DNA of 64,000 nucleotides from Limnobacter sp. (GCA_029866125.1 JARWZZ010000001.1:1-64000), one strand, 5' to 3'. Positions 46,788 through 56,100 are shown, numbered from the stretch's first letter. The notes: a model not told the origin generated them from the sequence alone. Numbers and translations: made by a program.

Positions 46788-47389
46788 AATTATTCAGTAA
46801 AAAAATGGCCGCCCTACGATTCAACAGTGTTCAACTCGGCCTGAGCCGTTTGCTGACTGGGCTATTACTGAGCACCAGTGCCCTGCTTGTGCTGCCAGCC
46901 GTGAGCATGGCGGCTGATGGCCTGCCCGAGCCTGTTAAAACCTCAATACCCGAAGCCAAAAAGCTGGGCAATTCGAAGTTCACTTGGTTTGGGCTGCATG
47001 TGTACGATGCGCAGCTGTGGTCAAGCGTGGCAGGTAGCCAGTTTGACTACAAACAACACCCCAGCTGGTTGGAGCTGAAATACGGCCGTGATTTCGAAGG
47101 CGCAGCAATTGCTGAGCAAAGCCGCGAGGAAATGGAAAAACTGGGTGGCAACTCCGATGAAAAGCTGAAGGCGTGGGAGAAAAAACTGGCGGAAGTGTTC
47201 CCCAACATCAAGAAGGGCGACACCCTTTCAGCGCTTTTTCTGCCGGGTAAAGCCATGCAATTTTTCCACAATGGCAAGCCTTTGGCCGCGGTGAGTGACA
47301 TGGAGCTGGCCCGCTCGTTCATGGGCATTTGGCTTGACACCAAAACCAGTGAGCCTGATTTACGCAAGAAGTTGATTGGTCTTCGCTAA
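46784..47389 (+). CDS. Chalcone-isomerase-like periplasmic protein
   Basis: 201 residues. An N-terminal signal peptide (LSRLLTGLLLSTSALLVLPAVSMA, about 17-43) is followed by a chalcone-isomerase-like fold (KKLGNSKFTWFGLHVYDAQLWSS, KYGRDFEGAAIAEQSREEMEKLG, GDTLSALFLPGKAMQFFHNGKPL). Bacterial members do not make flavonoids; a role in binding fatty acids has been suggested for the fold. The TTG start overlaps the upstream TGA; an ATG seven codons in is the alternative. It is fifth in the photo-oxidative operon counting folE2. Confidence 0.82.
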   Translation: MKLFSKKMAALRFNSVQLGLSRLLTGLLLSTSALLVLPAVSMAADGLPEPVKTSIPEAKKLGNSKFTWFGLHVYDAQLWSSVAGSQFDYKQHPSWLELKYGRDFEGAAIAEQSREEMEKLGGNSDEKLKAWEKKLAEVFPNIKKGDTLSALFLPGKAMQFFHNGKPLAAVSDMELARSFMGIWLDTKTSEPDLRKKLIGLR

Positions 47390-47417
47390 ATCCGAAATAT
47401 AAGCACATGAAAACCAC

Positions 47418-48797
47418 ATGAAAAGCAAAACAAGCGCACGTCCAGCAGCACTTTTTTATTATGGCTTGTTGGGCTGGGCGCTTGGCGCTGTGGCTGTGCC
47501 TATCTATATTCAAGTTCCTTATTTGTATTCGCGTGTGCTGGAGGTGCCTTCAGCATGGGTGGGTGCGATTCTGTTGTTGTCTAGGCTTCTAGATGCAGTG
47601 CTGGACCCGCTGATTGGCCTGTGGGTGGACAAGCGCAAAAGCAAAACCAACCGCTACGCCTTCCCAGTGGCATTGTCTTTCCCATTCTTACTGTGCGGCA
47701 TGTACGGCGTGTTTTTCCCGTTTGGGGACAAGCCGATTGAGTATGCAGCCAGCTTGATGGCCTCACTGATTGTGGTGCACTTGGGTTACAGCTTGGCCAG
47801 TATTGCATACCAATCCTGGGGGGCTGAGCTTGGCAACACCGACAAAGAACGTTCAACCTTTGTGGCTGTGCGCGAAGGCATTGGCATTTTGGGCGTTGTG
47901 TTTGCAGTGTCCTTTTCACTTGAAACCCATGCGGTGATGATTTTCAGCGGTTTTGGCGGAATGCTTTTGCTTGGCATGTTGTTGCTGTTGCTGCTTGCCC
48001 CCAAGCCAGCAACCGCCGGGCTGAGTGTTTTGCAGAAAGGGGCTGCCTTGGGTGCTGCGGCAGTGGAATCTGCCAGCGGCGGTTTGCAAAGCATGGGGCA
48101 AAAATTCAAACATGGATTGGCTGAAGTGGTTAAGCCACTAAGCCACACCAACTTTCGCAAGTTGATGACGGTATTTTTATTCAACGGCTTGGCTGCAGCA
48201 CTACCCGCCACCTTGGTGCCGTTTTACATGCGCGACCGTTTGGGTTTAAGCGATTCAGACCAATGGGTGTTGGCGGTTTACTTTTTGGTGGGCGCAGCAT
48301 CCACCGTGTTTTGGGTGTGGCTGGGTGGCAAAATCGGCTTGGCCAAGGCCTGGCTAATCAGTATGGTGGCCGTTATTCCAGCCTTTGTGCTGGTGGTAGT
48401 GCTGCAAGAGGGTGATTTATATGGCTACCTTGGGGTGTGCGTACTGACTGGCATCTCGCTGGGTGCTGATTTGTCCTTGCCCGCAGCCATTGTGGCCCGG
48501 CTTATTCAAGACAACGGCGAGCAAGGGCAAACCGAAGGCACCTATTTTGGTTTGTGGAACTGGGTTAACAAATTCAACTTGGCCTTGGCCCCCACATTTG
48601 CTTTGGGTACGCTACAGTGGTTTAGTTACTCGGCGGCAGACAGTAAATCGGAAACTTTTCGCAGCCTGAGTTTGATGGGCCAAATTGCGAACGACCCTTT
48701 GATTTGGGTCTATGCCCTGCTGCCTTGCTTGCTCAAAATGGTGGCTATTGTTATTTTAAATCGAGCTATTCGAACCAAAGGATCCATTCCATGTTGA
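47418..48797 (+). CDS. GPH/MFS-family transporter
   Basis: 459-residue inner-membrane transporter with about 12 helices, of the glycoside-pentoside-hexuronide:cation symporter (MFS_2) family. The signature loop VLDPLIGLWVDKRKSKTNRYAFPVALSFPFLL lies near residues 55-90, and WGAELGNTDKERSTFVAVREG near 135. A related symporter is present in the equivalent alphaproteobacterial gene set. Its cargo in this setting is unknown; lipid or lysophospholipid movement, as in the related MFSD2/LplT lines, is one possibility. The DUF3833 gene start overlaps its stop by seven bases. Confidence 0.88.
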   Translation: MKSKTSARPAALFYYGLLGWALGAVAVPIYIQVPYLYSRVLEVPSAWVGAILLLSRLLDAVLDPLIGLWVDKRKSKTNRYAFPVALSFPFLLCGMYGVFFPFGDKPIEYAASLMASLIVVHLGYSLASIAYQSWGAELGNTDKERSTFVAVREGIGILGVVFAVSFSLETHAVMIFSGFGGMLLLGMLLLLLLAPKPATAGLSVLQKGAALGAAAVESASGGLQSMGQKFKHGLAEVVKPLSHTNFRKLMTVFLFNGLAAALPATLVPFYMRDRLGLSDSDQWVLAVYFLVGAASTVFWVWLGGKIGLAKAWLISMVAVIPAFVLVVVLQEGDLYGYLGVCVLTGISLGADLSLPAAIVARLIQDNGEQGQTEGTYFGLWNWVNKFNLALAPTFALGTLQWFSYSAADSKSETFRSLSLMGQIANDPLIWVYALLPCLLKMVAIVILNRAIRTKGSIPC

Positions 48798-49375
48798 AAC
48801 AATTTTCCAAGGGCGCAATGAATTTTGCCAAACGCTCCTCGTTCGCGCTGTGGCTTGGCTTGGCTGCACCTGCAGGCCTGATGCTGACGGGCTGTGCATC
48901 TGGCCCAGTGGTTTCTGACTACAAAATGGAAAAACCACGACTGGACTTGAAGGAATACTTCAACGGCACCATTGATGCTTGGGGCGTTTTTGAGGACCGG
49001 TCCGGTAAGGTGAAAAATCGCTTTACTGTGGTGATGAAATGCACTTGGGACGGCGACAAGGGCATTTTGGATGAGGACTTCACTTACTCGGACGGCACAA
49101 AATCCAAACGCGTGTGGACCATTGTGAAAAAAGGCGACTCCTATATAGGTACAGCCGATGATGTCAAAGGCCAAGCGGATGGCGAGGCTGCGGGCAATGC
49201 GTTGAACTGGAAATACACCCTGAACCTGCCTGTGGATGGAAAGGTGTACGAGGTGCAGTTTGATGATTGGATGTACTTGATGGATGACAAAACGATGCTG
49301 AACCGCGCCACCATGAGCAAGTTTGGGTTCCGCTTGGGTGACGTGATTTTGAGCTTCAGGAAAAGAGACCAATAA
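48791..49375 (+). CDS. DUF3833 family lipoprotein
   Basis: 194-residue lipoprotein. The signal (MLKQFSKGAMNFAKRSSFALWLGLAAPAGLMLTGC) ends in the lipobox LTGC, giving a mature start at Cys35. The rest matches DUF3833: LDLKEYFNGTIDAWGVFEDRSGKVKNRF, FTYSDGTKSKRVWTIVKKGDSYIGTADDVKG and the FDDWMYLMDDKTMLNRATMSKFGFRLGDV end. The beta-rich pattern suggests a lipocalin-like barrel, but function is unknown. ATG at 48791 overlaps the transporter stop. The family co-occurs with the SDR that follows and the CFA-synthase genes. Confidence 0.92.
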   Translation: MLKQFSKGAMNFAKRSSFALWLGLAAPAGLMLTGCASGPVVSDYKMEKPRLDLKEYFNGTIDAWGVFEDRSGKVKNRFTVVMKCTWDGDKGILDEDFTYSDGTKSKRVWTIVKKGDSYIGTADDVKGQADGEAAGNALNWKYTLNLPVDGKVYEVQFDDWMYLMDDKTMLNRATMSKFGFRLGDVILSFRKRDQ

Positions 49376-49400
49376 ACGAATTTGATTGGGAAAGAAACAC

Positions 49401-50210
49401 ATGTCATTTAATCCAAAACTGAAAGACTGGTCCACGCAACGGGTGTGGATTGTTGGCGCATCCACTGGCATTGGCGAGGCCTTGGCCCATCAGCTAGACC
49501 ACCGCGGTGCGCGCGTGATGGTGTCGGCCCGCAGTGCAGACAAGCTGGACAAATTGGCGGCCAACATGAGTAACGCCTTGGCCCAGCCTTTGGATGTTGT
49601 GGATTTGGCATCGGTACAAAACGCTTTTAAACGCCTGATTGAAGCCTGGGGTGGCGTTGACCTGATTGTGGTGATGGCGGGTACTTATTCTGAAATGTCG
49701 GTTGAAACTTTTGATTTGAAAGCTGTGCGCCAACAAATTGATGTGAACTTGAACGGCACCATGAATATTTTGGACACGATTTTGCCCACCTTGCTCAAGC
49801 AAGGCGGCGGGCATTTGTCGATGGTGTCCAGCGTGGCGGGTTACAGGGGTTTACCCAACTCTTTGGCTTATGGCCCAACCAAGGCCGCGTTGATTAATTT
49901 GGCGGAGGCTTTGCACATGGAGCTGAAACCCAAAAACATAGGGGTGAGTGTGGTGAACCCGGGCTTTGTGGACACCCCGCTGACACGCCAAAACACCTTC
50001 CCGATGCCATTTTTGATTACTGCCGAAGTGGCAGCACAAGAAATTGTGAACGGCTTGGAAAGCGGTGAGTTTGAAATTCATTTCCCCAAGGCATTTACAC
50101 GCAGCCTGCGGTTTTTGCGGGTGTTGCCTTACAGCCTGTATTTTGCAGCGGTTAAAAAAATTACAGCGGGTAAAAACCAGAAGAACTTGTCCACAGACGC
50201 AAAGGTGTAA
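49401..50210 (+). CDS. Short-chain dehydrogenase/reductase (SDR)
   Basis: 269-residue classical SDR. The cofactor motif is VGASTGIGEALAHQL near residue 20, the structural motif VMAGTYSEM, and the catalytic Ser-Tyr-Lys are in SMVSSVAGYRGLPNSLAYGPTKAAL. The C-terminal extension after 230 (KAFTRSLRFLRVLPYSLYFAAVKKI) is basic and could associate with the membrane. ATG at 49401 is preferred to the longer ORF. Position between DUF3833 and NTF2-like genes matches the conserved singlet-oxygen-response order; the carbonyl substrate is unknown. Confidence 0.92.
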   Translation: MSFNPKLKDWSTQRVWIVGASTGIGEALAHQLDHRGARVMVSARSADKLDKLAANMSNALAQPLDVVDLASVQNAFKRLIEAWGGVDLIVVMAGTYSEMSVETFDLKAVRQQIDVNLNGTMNILDTILPTLLKQGGGHLSMVSSVAGYRGLPNSLAYGPTKAALINLAEALHMELKPKNIGVSVVNPGFVDTPLTRQNTFPMPFLITAEVAAQEIVNGLESGEFEIHFPKAFTRSLRFLRVLPYSLYFAAVKKITAGKNQKNLSTDAKV

Positions 50211-50215
50211 GCAGC

Positions 50216-50695
50216 ATGAATTCTGCAACTTCAAACAGCCCACGCATGGCCCAGTTGGACAGGTCGCATTTGTCGCCCCATTTGCGAAAGTTGATTGATT
50301 TCTTTGAGCATTTGACCGATGACACGGCACGGGAAATCGATCAATTTTACGTGTTGCAGGCTTATTTCAAAGACCCTTTCAACGAAGTCAATTCAGTGAT
50401 CGATATTCGGCGTATTTTCCAAGACATGTTTGTGCATGTCATCAACCCGCGCTTTGTGGTGCACACCGCGATTGAGCAAGGCAAGCAGGTGTTTATTGCT
50501 TGGGATTTTCTGTTTGAAATGCATCGCTTTAAGAAAGGCGAAACTCAATGCGTAAGGGGCTCGTCGCACCTGGAGTTCAATGACGAAGGCAAGGTGACTT
50601 TTCACCGTGATTATTGGGATACCGCCGAAGAGTTGTATGAAAAAATTCCGGTGCTGGGCGGTTTGATGCGCTTGATCAAAAAGCGGGCGGCTTAA
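50216..50695 (+). CDS. NTF2/SnoaL-like fold protein
   Basis: 159-residue soluble protein with the NTF2-like cone fold: an N-terminal helix LRKLIDFFEHLTDDTAREIDQFYVLQAYFKDPFN, then VNSVIDIRRIFQDMFVHVINPRF and strands ending in SSHLEFNDEGKVTFHRDYWDTAEELYEKIPVLGGLMRLIKKRA. The DYWD pattern and the length are typical of nuclear transport factor 2 family proteins that follow SDR genes in this type of operon. Enzymatic or binding role unknown. It begins five bases after the SDR stop and closes the operon. Confidence 0.87.
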   Translation: MNSATSNSPRMAQLDRSHLSPHLRKLIDFFEHLTDDTAREIDQFYVLQAYFKDPFNEVNSVIDIRRIFQDMFVHVINPRFVVHTAIEQGKQVFIAWDFLFEMHRFKKGETQCVRGSSHLEFNDEGKVTFHRDYWDTAEELYEKIPVLGGLMRLIKKRAA

Positions 50696-50798
50696 CTCGG
50701 GGTGACTCGGGAATAACTCGGGTGACCCCATAGCAATCGGATCAAGTGCTTGGAGGTGTACGTTTGTGCACGCTATTTTGAACTTGTCACCAAATATT

Positions 50799-50816
50799 CA
50801 TGTCATACATGACATG
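50799..50816. promoter_or_regulatory. 18-bp dyad upstream of the diiron desaturase-like gene
   Basis: CATGTCAT and ATGACATG are perfect inverted arms separated by two bases, lying 55-72 bp before the start of the next gene. The size and symmetry suit a dimeric repressor such as a TetR- or GntR-type protein. No such regulator is beside it. The 150-bp gap contains no gene. Confidence 0.5.
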
Positions 50817-50870
50817 TCTTGGTAAAATCCAATTTGTTACTATCACTTCGTGGCCTTAGGCGGAAGCAAA

Positions 50871-51740
50871 ATGCTATACCCAGAACTCTTCAAATCGCTT
50901 GAATCTGTGCGTTGGAACATGGACACGGACATTCCGTGGGACCAATTTGACGCGTCTAAACTGAGCGAAGAACAAGCACAAACCATTCGTATGAACGCCA
51001 TTACCGAGTGGTCGGCCCTGCCCGCTACGGAAATGTTTTTGCGAGACAATCGGCATGACAGCGATTTTTCCGCATTCATGTCGATTTGGTTTTTCGAAGA
51101 GCAAAAGCATTCACTGGTGCTGATGGAATACCTGCGCCGCTTCAGGCCCGACTTGGTGCCCACTGAAGAAGAATTGCATGCGGTGCGCTTCGAGTTTGAC
51201 CCAGCCCCACCGTTTGAAACGCTGATGCTGCATTTTTGCGGTGAAATCCGCTTGAATCACTGGTACCGCTGCGCATCGGATTGGCACACTGAACCTGTGA
51301 TTAAACAGATTTACAAAATCATCTCGCAAGACGAAGCCCGCCACGGTGGTGCCTACCTGCGTTACATGAAAAAAGCGCTGCAAGAGGCAGGCGACACTGC
51401 GCGCGCTGCATTCTCAAAAATTGGCGTACTGATGGCGTCTGCCCGCCGCACCCAAAAGCCTTTGCACCCCACGAATTTGCATGTGAACAAAGACTTGTTC
51501 CCGAATGACACCGTACAAAGCCGCTTGCCAGACCCGGATTGGCTGGAAAACTGGCTGGACGGTCAAATCAATTTTGATGCGGTGTGGGAAAAGAAGGTGA
51601 TTGACCGGATTTTGCACAACATGGGGTCGCTGTTTGAGCGCACATTTGAGTCTGTGCAAGAGTTGAATCGCTACCGCAAGGAAATTACCAGCCGTATGTT
51701 GGCGGCGGGTGATTCTGAGGCTGAGACCACGGCGGCATGA
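50871..51740 (+). CDS. Ferritin-like diiron protein, acyl-ACP-desaturase-like
   Basis: 289 residues with a four-helix diiron pattern: Glu in ITEWSALPATEMFLRD, EEQKH near residue 85, Glu in CGEIRLNHWYR, and DEARHG near 165. Two E/DExxH motifs plus two single carboxylates match the soluble acyl-ACP desaturase/ferritin-like family. A desaturase-type oxidation of an acyl chain is the likeliest role, but other diiron oxygenases cannot be excluded. ATG at 50871 has AGGCGGA six bases upstream. It has its own promoter region with a dyad and follows the photo-oxidative operon, which also modifies lipids. Confidence 0.78.
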   Translation: MLYPELFKSLESVRWNMDTDIPWDQFDASKLSEEQAQTIRMNAITEWSALPATEMFLRDNRHDSDFSAFMSIWFFEEQKHSLVLMEYLRRFRPDLVPTEEELHAVRFEFDPAPPFETLMLHFCGEIRLNHWYRCASDWHTEPVIKQIYKIISQDEARHGGAYLRYMKKALQEAGDTARAAFSKIGVLMASARRTQKPLHPTNLHVNKDLFPNDTVQSRLPDPDWLENWLDGQINFDAVWEKKVIDRILHNMGSLFERTFESVQELNRYRKEITSRMLAAGDSEAETTAA

Positions 51741-51750
51741 CTAAGGCTCA

Positions 51751-51783
51751 ATGTGCAAATATGAGCAAATAATGAGCAAATAA
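51751..51783 (+). CDS. Ten-codon leader ORF before rfaE2
   Basis: ATG at 51751 has AAGG four bases upstream and opens a frame MCKYEQIMSK ending in TAA at 51781-51783. That stop overlaps the rfaE2 ATG as TAATG. The same stretch contains two tandem copies of ATGAGCAAATA (51761 and 51772), each of which also reads as a Met-Ser-Lys-stop mini-frame. rfaE2 itself has no Shine-Dalgarno sequence, so translation may reach it by re-initiation. Peptide production is inferred. Confidence 0.4.
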   Translation: MCKYEQIMSK

Positions 51784-52277
51784 TGACCACCCAAGGCAAA
51801 CACCCGCGCTTTGAATCAAAAATGTGCACCCCTGAACAACTGGAGCTGAGAGCCAGCCAGTTGCCGGGGGTCATCGTGTTCACCAACGGGGTGTTTGATT
51901 TGTTGCACCGTGGCCATGTGACTTACTTGGACCAAGCAGCGCAAGAAGGAGACAGCCTGATTGTTGCGGTGAATTCGGATGCGTCTGTCAAACGATTGGG
52001 CAAGGGCGACGACCGCCCCATTAACACTCAGTTGGACCGCATGGCCGTGCTGGCCGCTTTGGATTGTGTGGCTTTGGTGACGTGGTTTGATGAAGACACA
52101 CCGCTGAATGCGATACTGGCCTCAAGGCCTGAAGTGTTGGTCAAAGGCGGTGACTGGCCAGTCGAAAAAATGGTTGGAGCCAAGGAAGTGATTGATTGGG
52201 GTGGCCGCGCGGTGTCTATTCAATTTGAGCACGAACGCTCCACCACCGAAACCCTGCGTAAAATCAGGCAGGGCTAA
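51783..52277 (+). CDS. rfaE2: D-glycero-beta-D-manno-heptose 1-phosphate adenylyltransferase
   Basis: Makes ADP-heptose for the lipopolysaccharide inner core from heptose 1-phosphate and ATP. The 164 residues match the stand-alone nucleotidyltransferase half of HldE: FTNGVFDLLHRGHVTYLDQA with the HxGH site near residue 43, VAVNSDASVKRLGKG, and VKGGDWPVEKMVGAKEV. It is separate from any kinase half, as in many betaproteobacteria. No ribosome site of its own is seen; the leader ORF ending in TAATG may deliver ribosomes. It converges on ppk2. Confidence 0.93.
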   Translation: MTTQGKHPRFESKMCTPEQLELRASQLPGVIVFTNGVFDLLHRGHVTYLDQAAQEGDSLIVAVNSDASVKRLGKGDDRPINTQLDRMAVLAALDCVALVTWFDEDTPLNAILASRPEVLVKGGDWPVEKMVGAKEVIDWGGRAVSIQFEHERSTTETLRKIRQG

Positions 52278-52291
52278 AGCACCTTTAGCCC
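52271..52291. terminator. Short hairpin between rfaE2 and ppk2
   Basis: GGGCTAAAG (52271-52279) pairs with CTTTAGCCC (52283-52291) around a three-base loop, overlapping the rfaE2 stop codon. Neither side has a long U-run, so it is a weak or 3'-protecting hairpin for the convergent genes. Confidence 0.55.
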
Positions 52292-52293
52292 CC

Positions 52294-53193
52294 TTAGATT
52301 GCTTTCTTCCAAAATTCGCTTTTTTGCACTGCGTGGTCGGGTTCGGGCCAAGCCAGTCCCATTCTTTCCAAAGTGCCTACCAAAATCTCAGCTGTAATGA
52401 GGTTTCGGAAGCCTTTGTGATCTGCAGGCACAATCCACCAGGGTGCATGCTTGGTGCAGGTTTTTTCCAAAACTCGCTCGTAGGCGTTTGAATACAGGCT
52501 GTAGTTTTCACCGGCGTGTAGGTCTGCTTCTGTCAACTTCCAGCGTTTTTGAGGGCTTTCCCAACGGTCTACCAAGCGCTGGTGCTGTTCTTCACGCGAC
52601 AGGTTCAAGAAAATCTTCAAGATTGTCGTGCCTGACTCCACCAACAATGCTTCAAAATCATTGACTTGGCGGGCATGCATTTCAAGCCAATCGGTACCTG
52701 GGTCGCTCATCACAAGGGGCATGATGACGCCATCGTAATGCGAGCGGTTAAAAATAACCGATTCCCCAGCGCCCGGCACTTGGGGGTGAATGCGCCACAG
52801 AAAATCATGCGCACTTTCAGCCAAGGACGGTACTTTGAATGAAACCATGCGCAGGGACATGGGGTGAACATCCCGCATGATGGACCGGGCCACGCCATCT
52901 TTACCCGCAGTGTCAACCCCTTGCAGAATAACCAACAGCTTTTGGCGGCCTTGGGCAAACAGGCAGGTTAGCAATTCGTCCAGCCGGGCAGAGAGCTGTT
53001 CAATCCGCTCGTGCATGTCTTCGGTGCTGGGCATGTCGCCATAGCGGGTGGGCCATTGGCGCAGGCGTACGGTTTTGCCGTTGACCATGCAGGCTTGACC
53101 CAATATTTCCCACTGACTGTCGGGCACCAGCGCGTCCGACAATACCTTGCCCGCCCTTTTTACTGTTTTCTTCTTTAACTTTGAATCAACCAT
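52294..53193 (-). CDS. ppk2: PPK2-family polyphosphate kinase
   Basis: Transfers phosphate between polyphosphate and nucleotides; PPK2 enzymes usually favour NDP or NMP phosphorylation from polyP. The 299 residues carry Walker A GVDTAGKDGVAR near residue 92, the Walker-B-like SVIFNRSHYDGVIMP, and the lid region RWESPQKRWKLTEADLHA. A Lys/Arg-rich N-terminus precedes the domain. ATG at 53193 overlaps the end of the upstream oxidoreductase gene by eight bases and is preferred to a start 12 codons earlier. The subclass (NDP or NMP) is not decided. Confidence 0.92.
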   Translation of the reverse strand: MVDSKLKKKTVKRAGKVLSDALVPDSQWEILGQACMVNGKTVRLRQWPTRYGDMPSTEDMHERIEQLSARLDELLTCLFAQGRQKLLVILQGVDTAGKDGVARSIMRDVHPMSLRMVSFKVPSLAESAHDFLWRIHPQVPGAGESVIFNRSHYDGVIMPLVMSDPGTDWLEMHARQVNDFEALLVESGTTILKIFLNLSREEQHQRLVDRWESPQKRWKLTEADLHAGENYSLYSNAYERVLEKTCTKHAPWWIVPADHKGFRNLITAEILVGTLERMGLAWPEPDHAVQKSEFWKKAI

Positions 53194-56100
53194 GGCCCTG
53201 AGCGTTTGTGTGTTTTGCGGCAGCGCCATTGATTTTTTGGCGCAACCTTTCTATTACCAAGTGAAATGATTGGAGTCGAACCTGACCGTAACCTTTCACC
53301 GCAGCAAAATCATTCAATAAGGCTTCGATCTGCTCGAACGCGATTGTATGAGCAAGGACTTCATTCTGCATGACTTCAAGCCATGTTTCAAACAACTGTA
53401 CCATTTCACGCTGATTGATTGCTTCAGGGCTGGACTTAAAAGGATTCAAAGCGGTGTGCCTTAAAAACTTGAAGCGGGCCAACAGCTTAAGCATGGGCTG
53501 CGCACCTGCTGACACCGCCATCTTTTTGGGTCGATTTTGCCCTTCGGGCTTTAACCACACGGGTGCAAAATGAAACACCATGCGGGCTTTGGGCTTGAAT
53601 TGAGCCAAAGTAGAATGCTGCCATGTGGCATCGGTGTGCAGGCGGGCAACTTCAAATTCATCTTTGAATGCCAGTAGTTTGTAATAGGTTTTAGCCAGCT
53701 TAACCCAGAGGTGAAGGTGCGCGGCATTTTCAAACTGGGTGCGCAGGGGCTGAATTTTATTCAAAAACGCGTCGGCATACGCTTTGTTTTGGTAGGCCTG
53801 AAGGTCGGCATGCAGGCGCGTCAACATGTGTTCAGGGGTTTCTTCAACCCCAGCCAGTGAAGCATCAGCCAGTGCGGCATTGTTAAGCGCACCACCGTTC
53901 CACAAGGCCTGCTGGACTTGGTGCACTTTGTCGGGTTGGGCCACTGCCAAGCGGCCCCACTGAAAAGCAAGGGTGTTTTTGCTGACTTGCACGGCATTCA
54001 GTTCAATGGCCTTGAGAATGGACGACTCGGGCAAAGGCACCCAGCCTTGCTGCCATGCCATACCCAACAAAAATGCGTTGGCATACACCGTGTCACCCAG
54101 CAGTTGTTGCATCAGCGTTTGTGCATTCCATTCACGCAATTGGGCTTGTGGGTTGTGAAGGGCGCGGTTGAGGTCATTTTTGAGCAGGGCAATGGGCACG
54201 GCCCAAGTGTTGTTGTGGATGAAGTCAGCTGTGGGCGGGGTGTCGGTGTTCAGAACGACATGGGCTTGCTCTTTCAACAACTCCAGGGTTTTGGGGTGTG
54301 AGGAGGTGATTTTGTCGCCGCCAATCAGCAAATCAGCCTCGCCAATGGCGATTTTGGGTGATGCAATGGCTTGCCCGCGTGGTGCGAGTTGCAGGTGGGA
54401 AAACACGGCCCCGCCCTTTTGGGCCAAGCCAGCCATGTCCAGCACGCTGACTTCCATGCCTTCCAAATGGGCGGCCATACCCAGCCATGCCCCAATGGTG
54501 ACCACGCCTGTGCCGCCGATGCCGTTGATCAGGATTCGATAAACACCTTGAGAGTCATACCGGGGTTGAGGCAGAGCAAGCATGTCTTGGGCAAACTGGG
54601 TATCGATGCTGGCCGAAACCTGACCACTGTGCTCCAGCAGGTCGCCCCCTTCGATGGTGACCAGGCTGGGGCAAAGCCCTTGTAGGCAGCTGTAGTCTTT
54701 GTTGCAGGTGCTTTGATTGATGGTGCGTTTAACACCCCATTCTGTGCTCAAGGGCTCAATCGACAAACAATTGGATTGTTTGGAGCAATCGCCACAGCCT
54801 TCGCACACACGTGGATTAATCACCACGCGCTTGGGCGGGTTGGGGTAAAGCGGCTGCCCAGTTTCGGGGTTGATGCGTTTGCGGCGACGGCGCTTTTCCG
54901 AGGCACAGGTTTGTTCGTAAATCAGGACGGTGGTGCCCTTCATCTCGCGCATTTGGCGTTGAATGGTGTCCAGCTCGGCCCGGTCGTAAATGGGCACGCC
55001 TTCGGCCATGTGGTCGGTTGGATCCCGCTCGGCGTATTTGTCCACGTCGTCAGTGACGATAACGATGTGCGATACCCCTTCTGCGTCCAACTGGCGGGTC
55101 AGTTGCGGCACGGTCAGCGTGCCATCAATGTGCTGGCCGCCCGTCATGGCCACTGCGTCGTTGTACAGCAGTTTGTAAGTGATGTTGACCCCGGCTGACA
55201 CACTGGCGCGAATGGCCAAAATGCCAGAATGGAAATAGGTGCCATCGCCCAAGTTGGCGAATACATGCTGGGTGGTGGTAAAGGGGGCTTGGCCGATCCA
55301 CGGAACGCCCTCGCCGCCCATCTGCGTGTAGGTGCAGGTGTTACGGTCCATCCAAACTGTCATGTAGTGGCAACCAATGCCTGCCATGGCGCGGCTGCCC
55401 TCCGGCACTTGGGTGGAGGTGTTGTGTGGGCAACCTGAGCAAAAATAGGGCTTGCGCTCGGTGGGTGTAGGGTGGCTTTTGAGGTGTGCTTTGGTGTGAC
55501 CAAGTTCCTCCCGATTGCGGATGTGCTTAAGGCGTTGGGCCATGCCCTGCCTCACATCCGCGGGCAGCTCCAGCCGGGACAAACGGTGTGCTATGGCCTT
55601 GGCAATCAGCGCCGGGTCCAGTTCGTAATGGGTGGGCAGCAGCCAACGACCTTGGGGTATGGACCACTCGCCGCCCTCCCGTCCATCTTCGCTACTGCGC
55701 TCGTCAAACTTGCCGTACACCTTGGGTCGTATTTCTTCGCGCCATGCGTAAAGCTCTTCTTTAATTTGGTATTCCAGCATTTGGCGCTTTTCTTCGACCA
55801 CCAGAATTTCTTGCAGGCCGCGCGCAAATTCACGTATGCCTTGGGCCTCCAGCGGCCAGACCATGCCAACTTTGTAAACGCGGATTCCCAGGTCGCGGCA
55901 ACGCTCAGGGGTGATTCCGAGGTCATTCAGTGCTTGAAGGGTGTCCCGGTAAGCTTTGCCGCTTGCCACAATACCAAAACGTGCGTTGGGGCTGTCGATG
56001 ACGGTGTGATTGAGTTTGTTGGCCCGCGCAAAGGCCAGTGCGGCGTACAGCTTGTAGTCCAACAGCCGGGCTTCTTGATCCAGCGCAGCATCGGGCCAAC

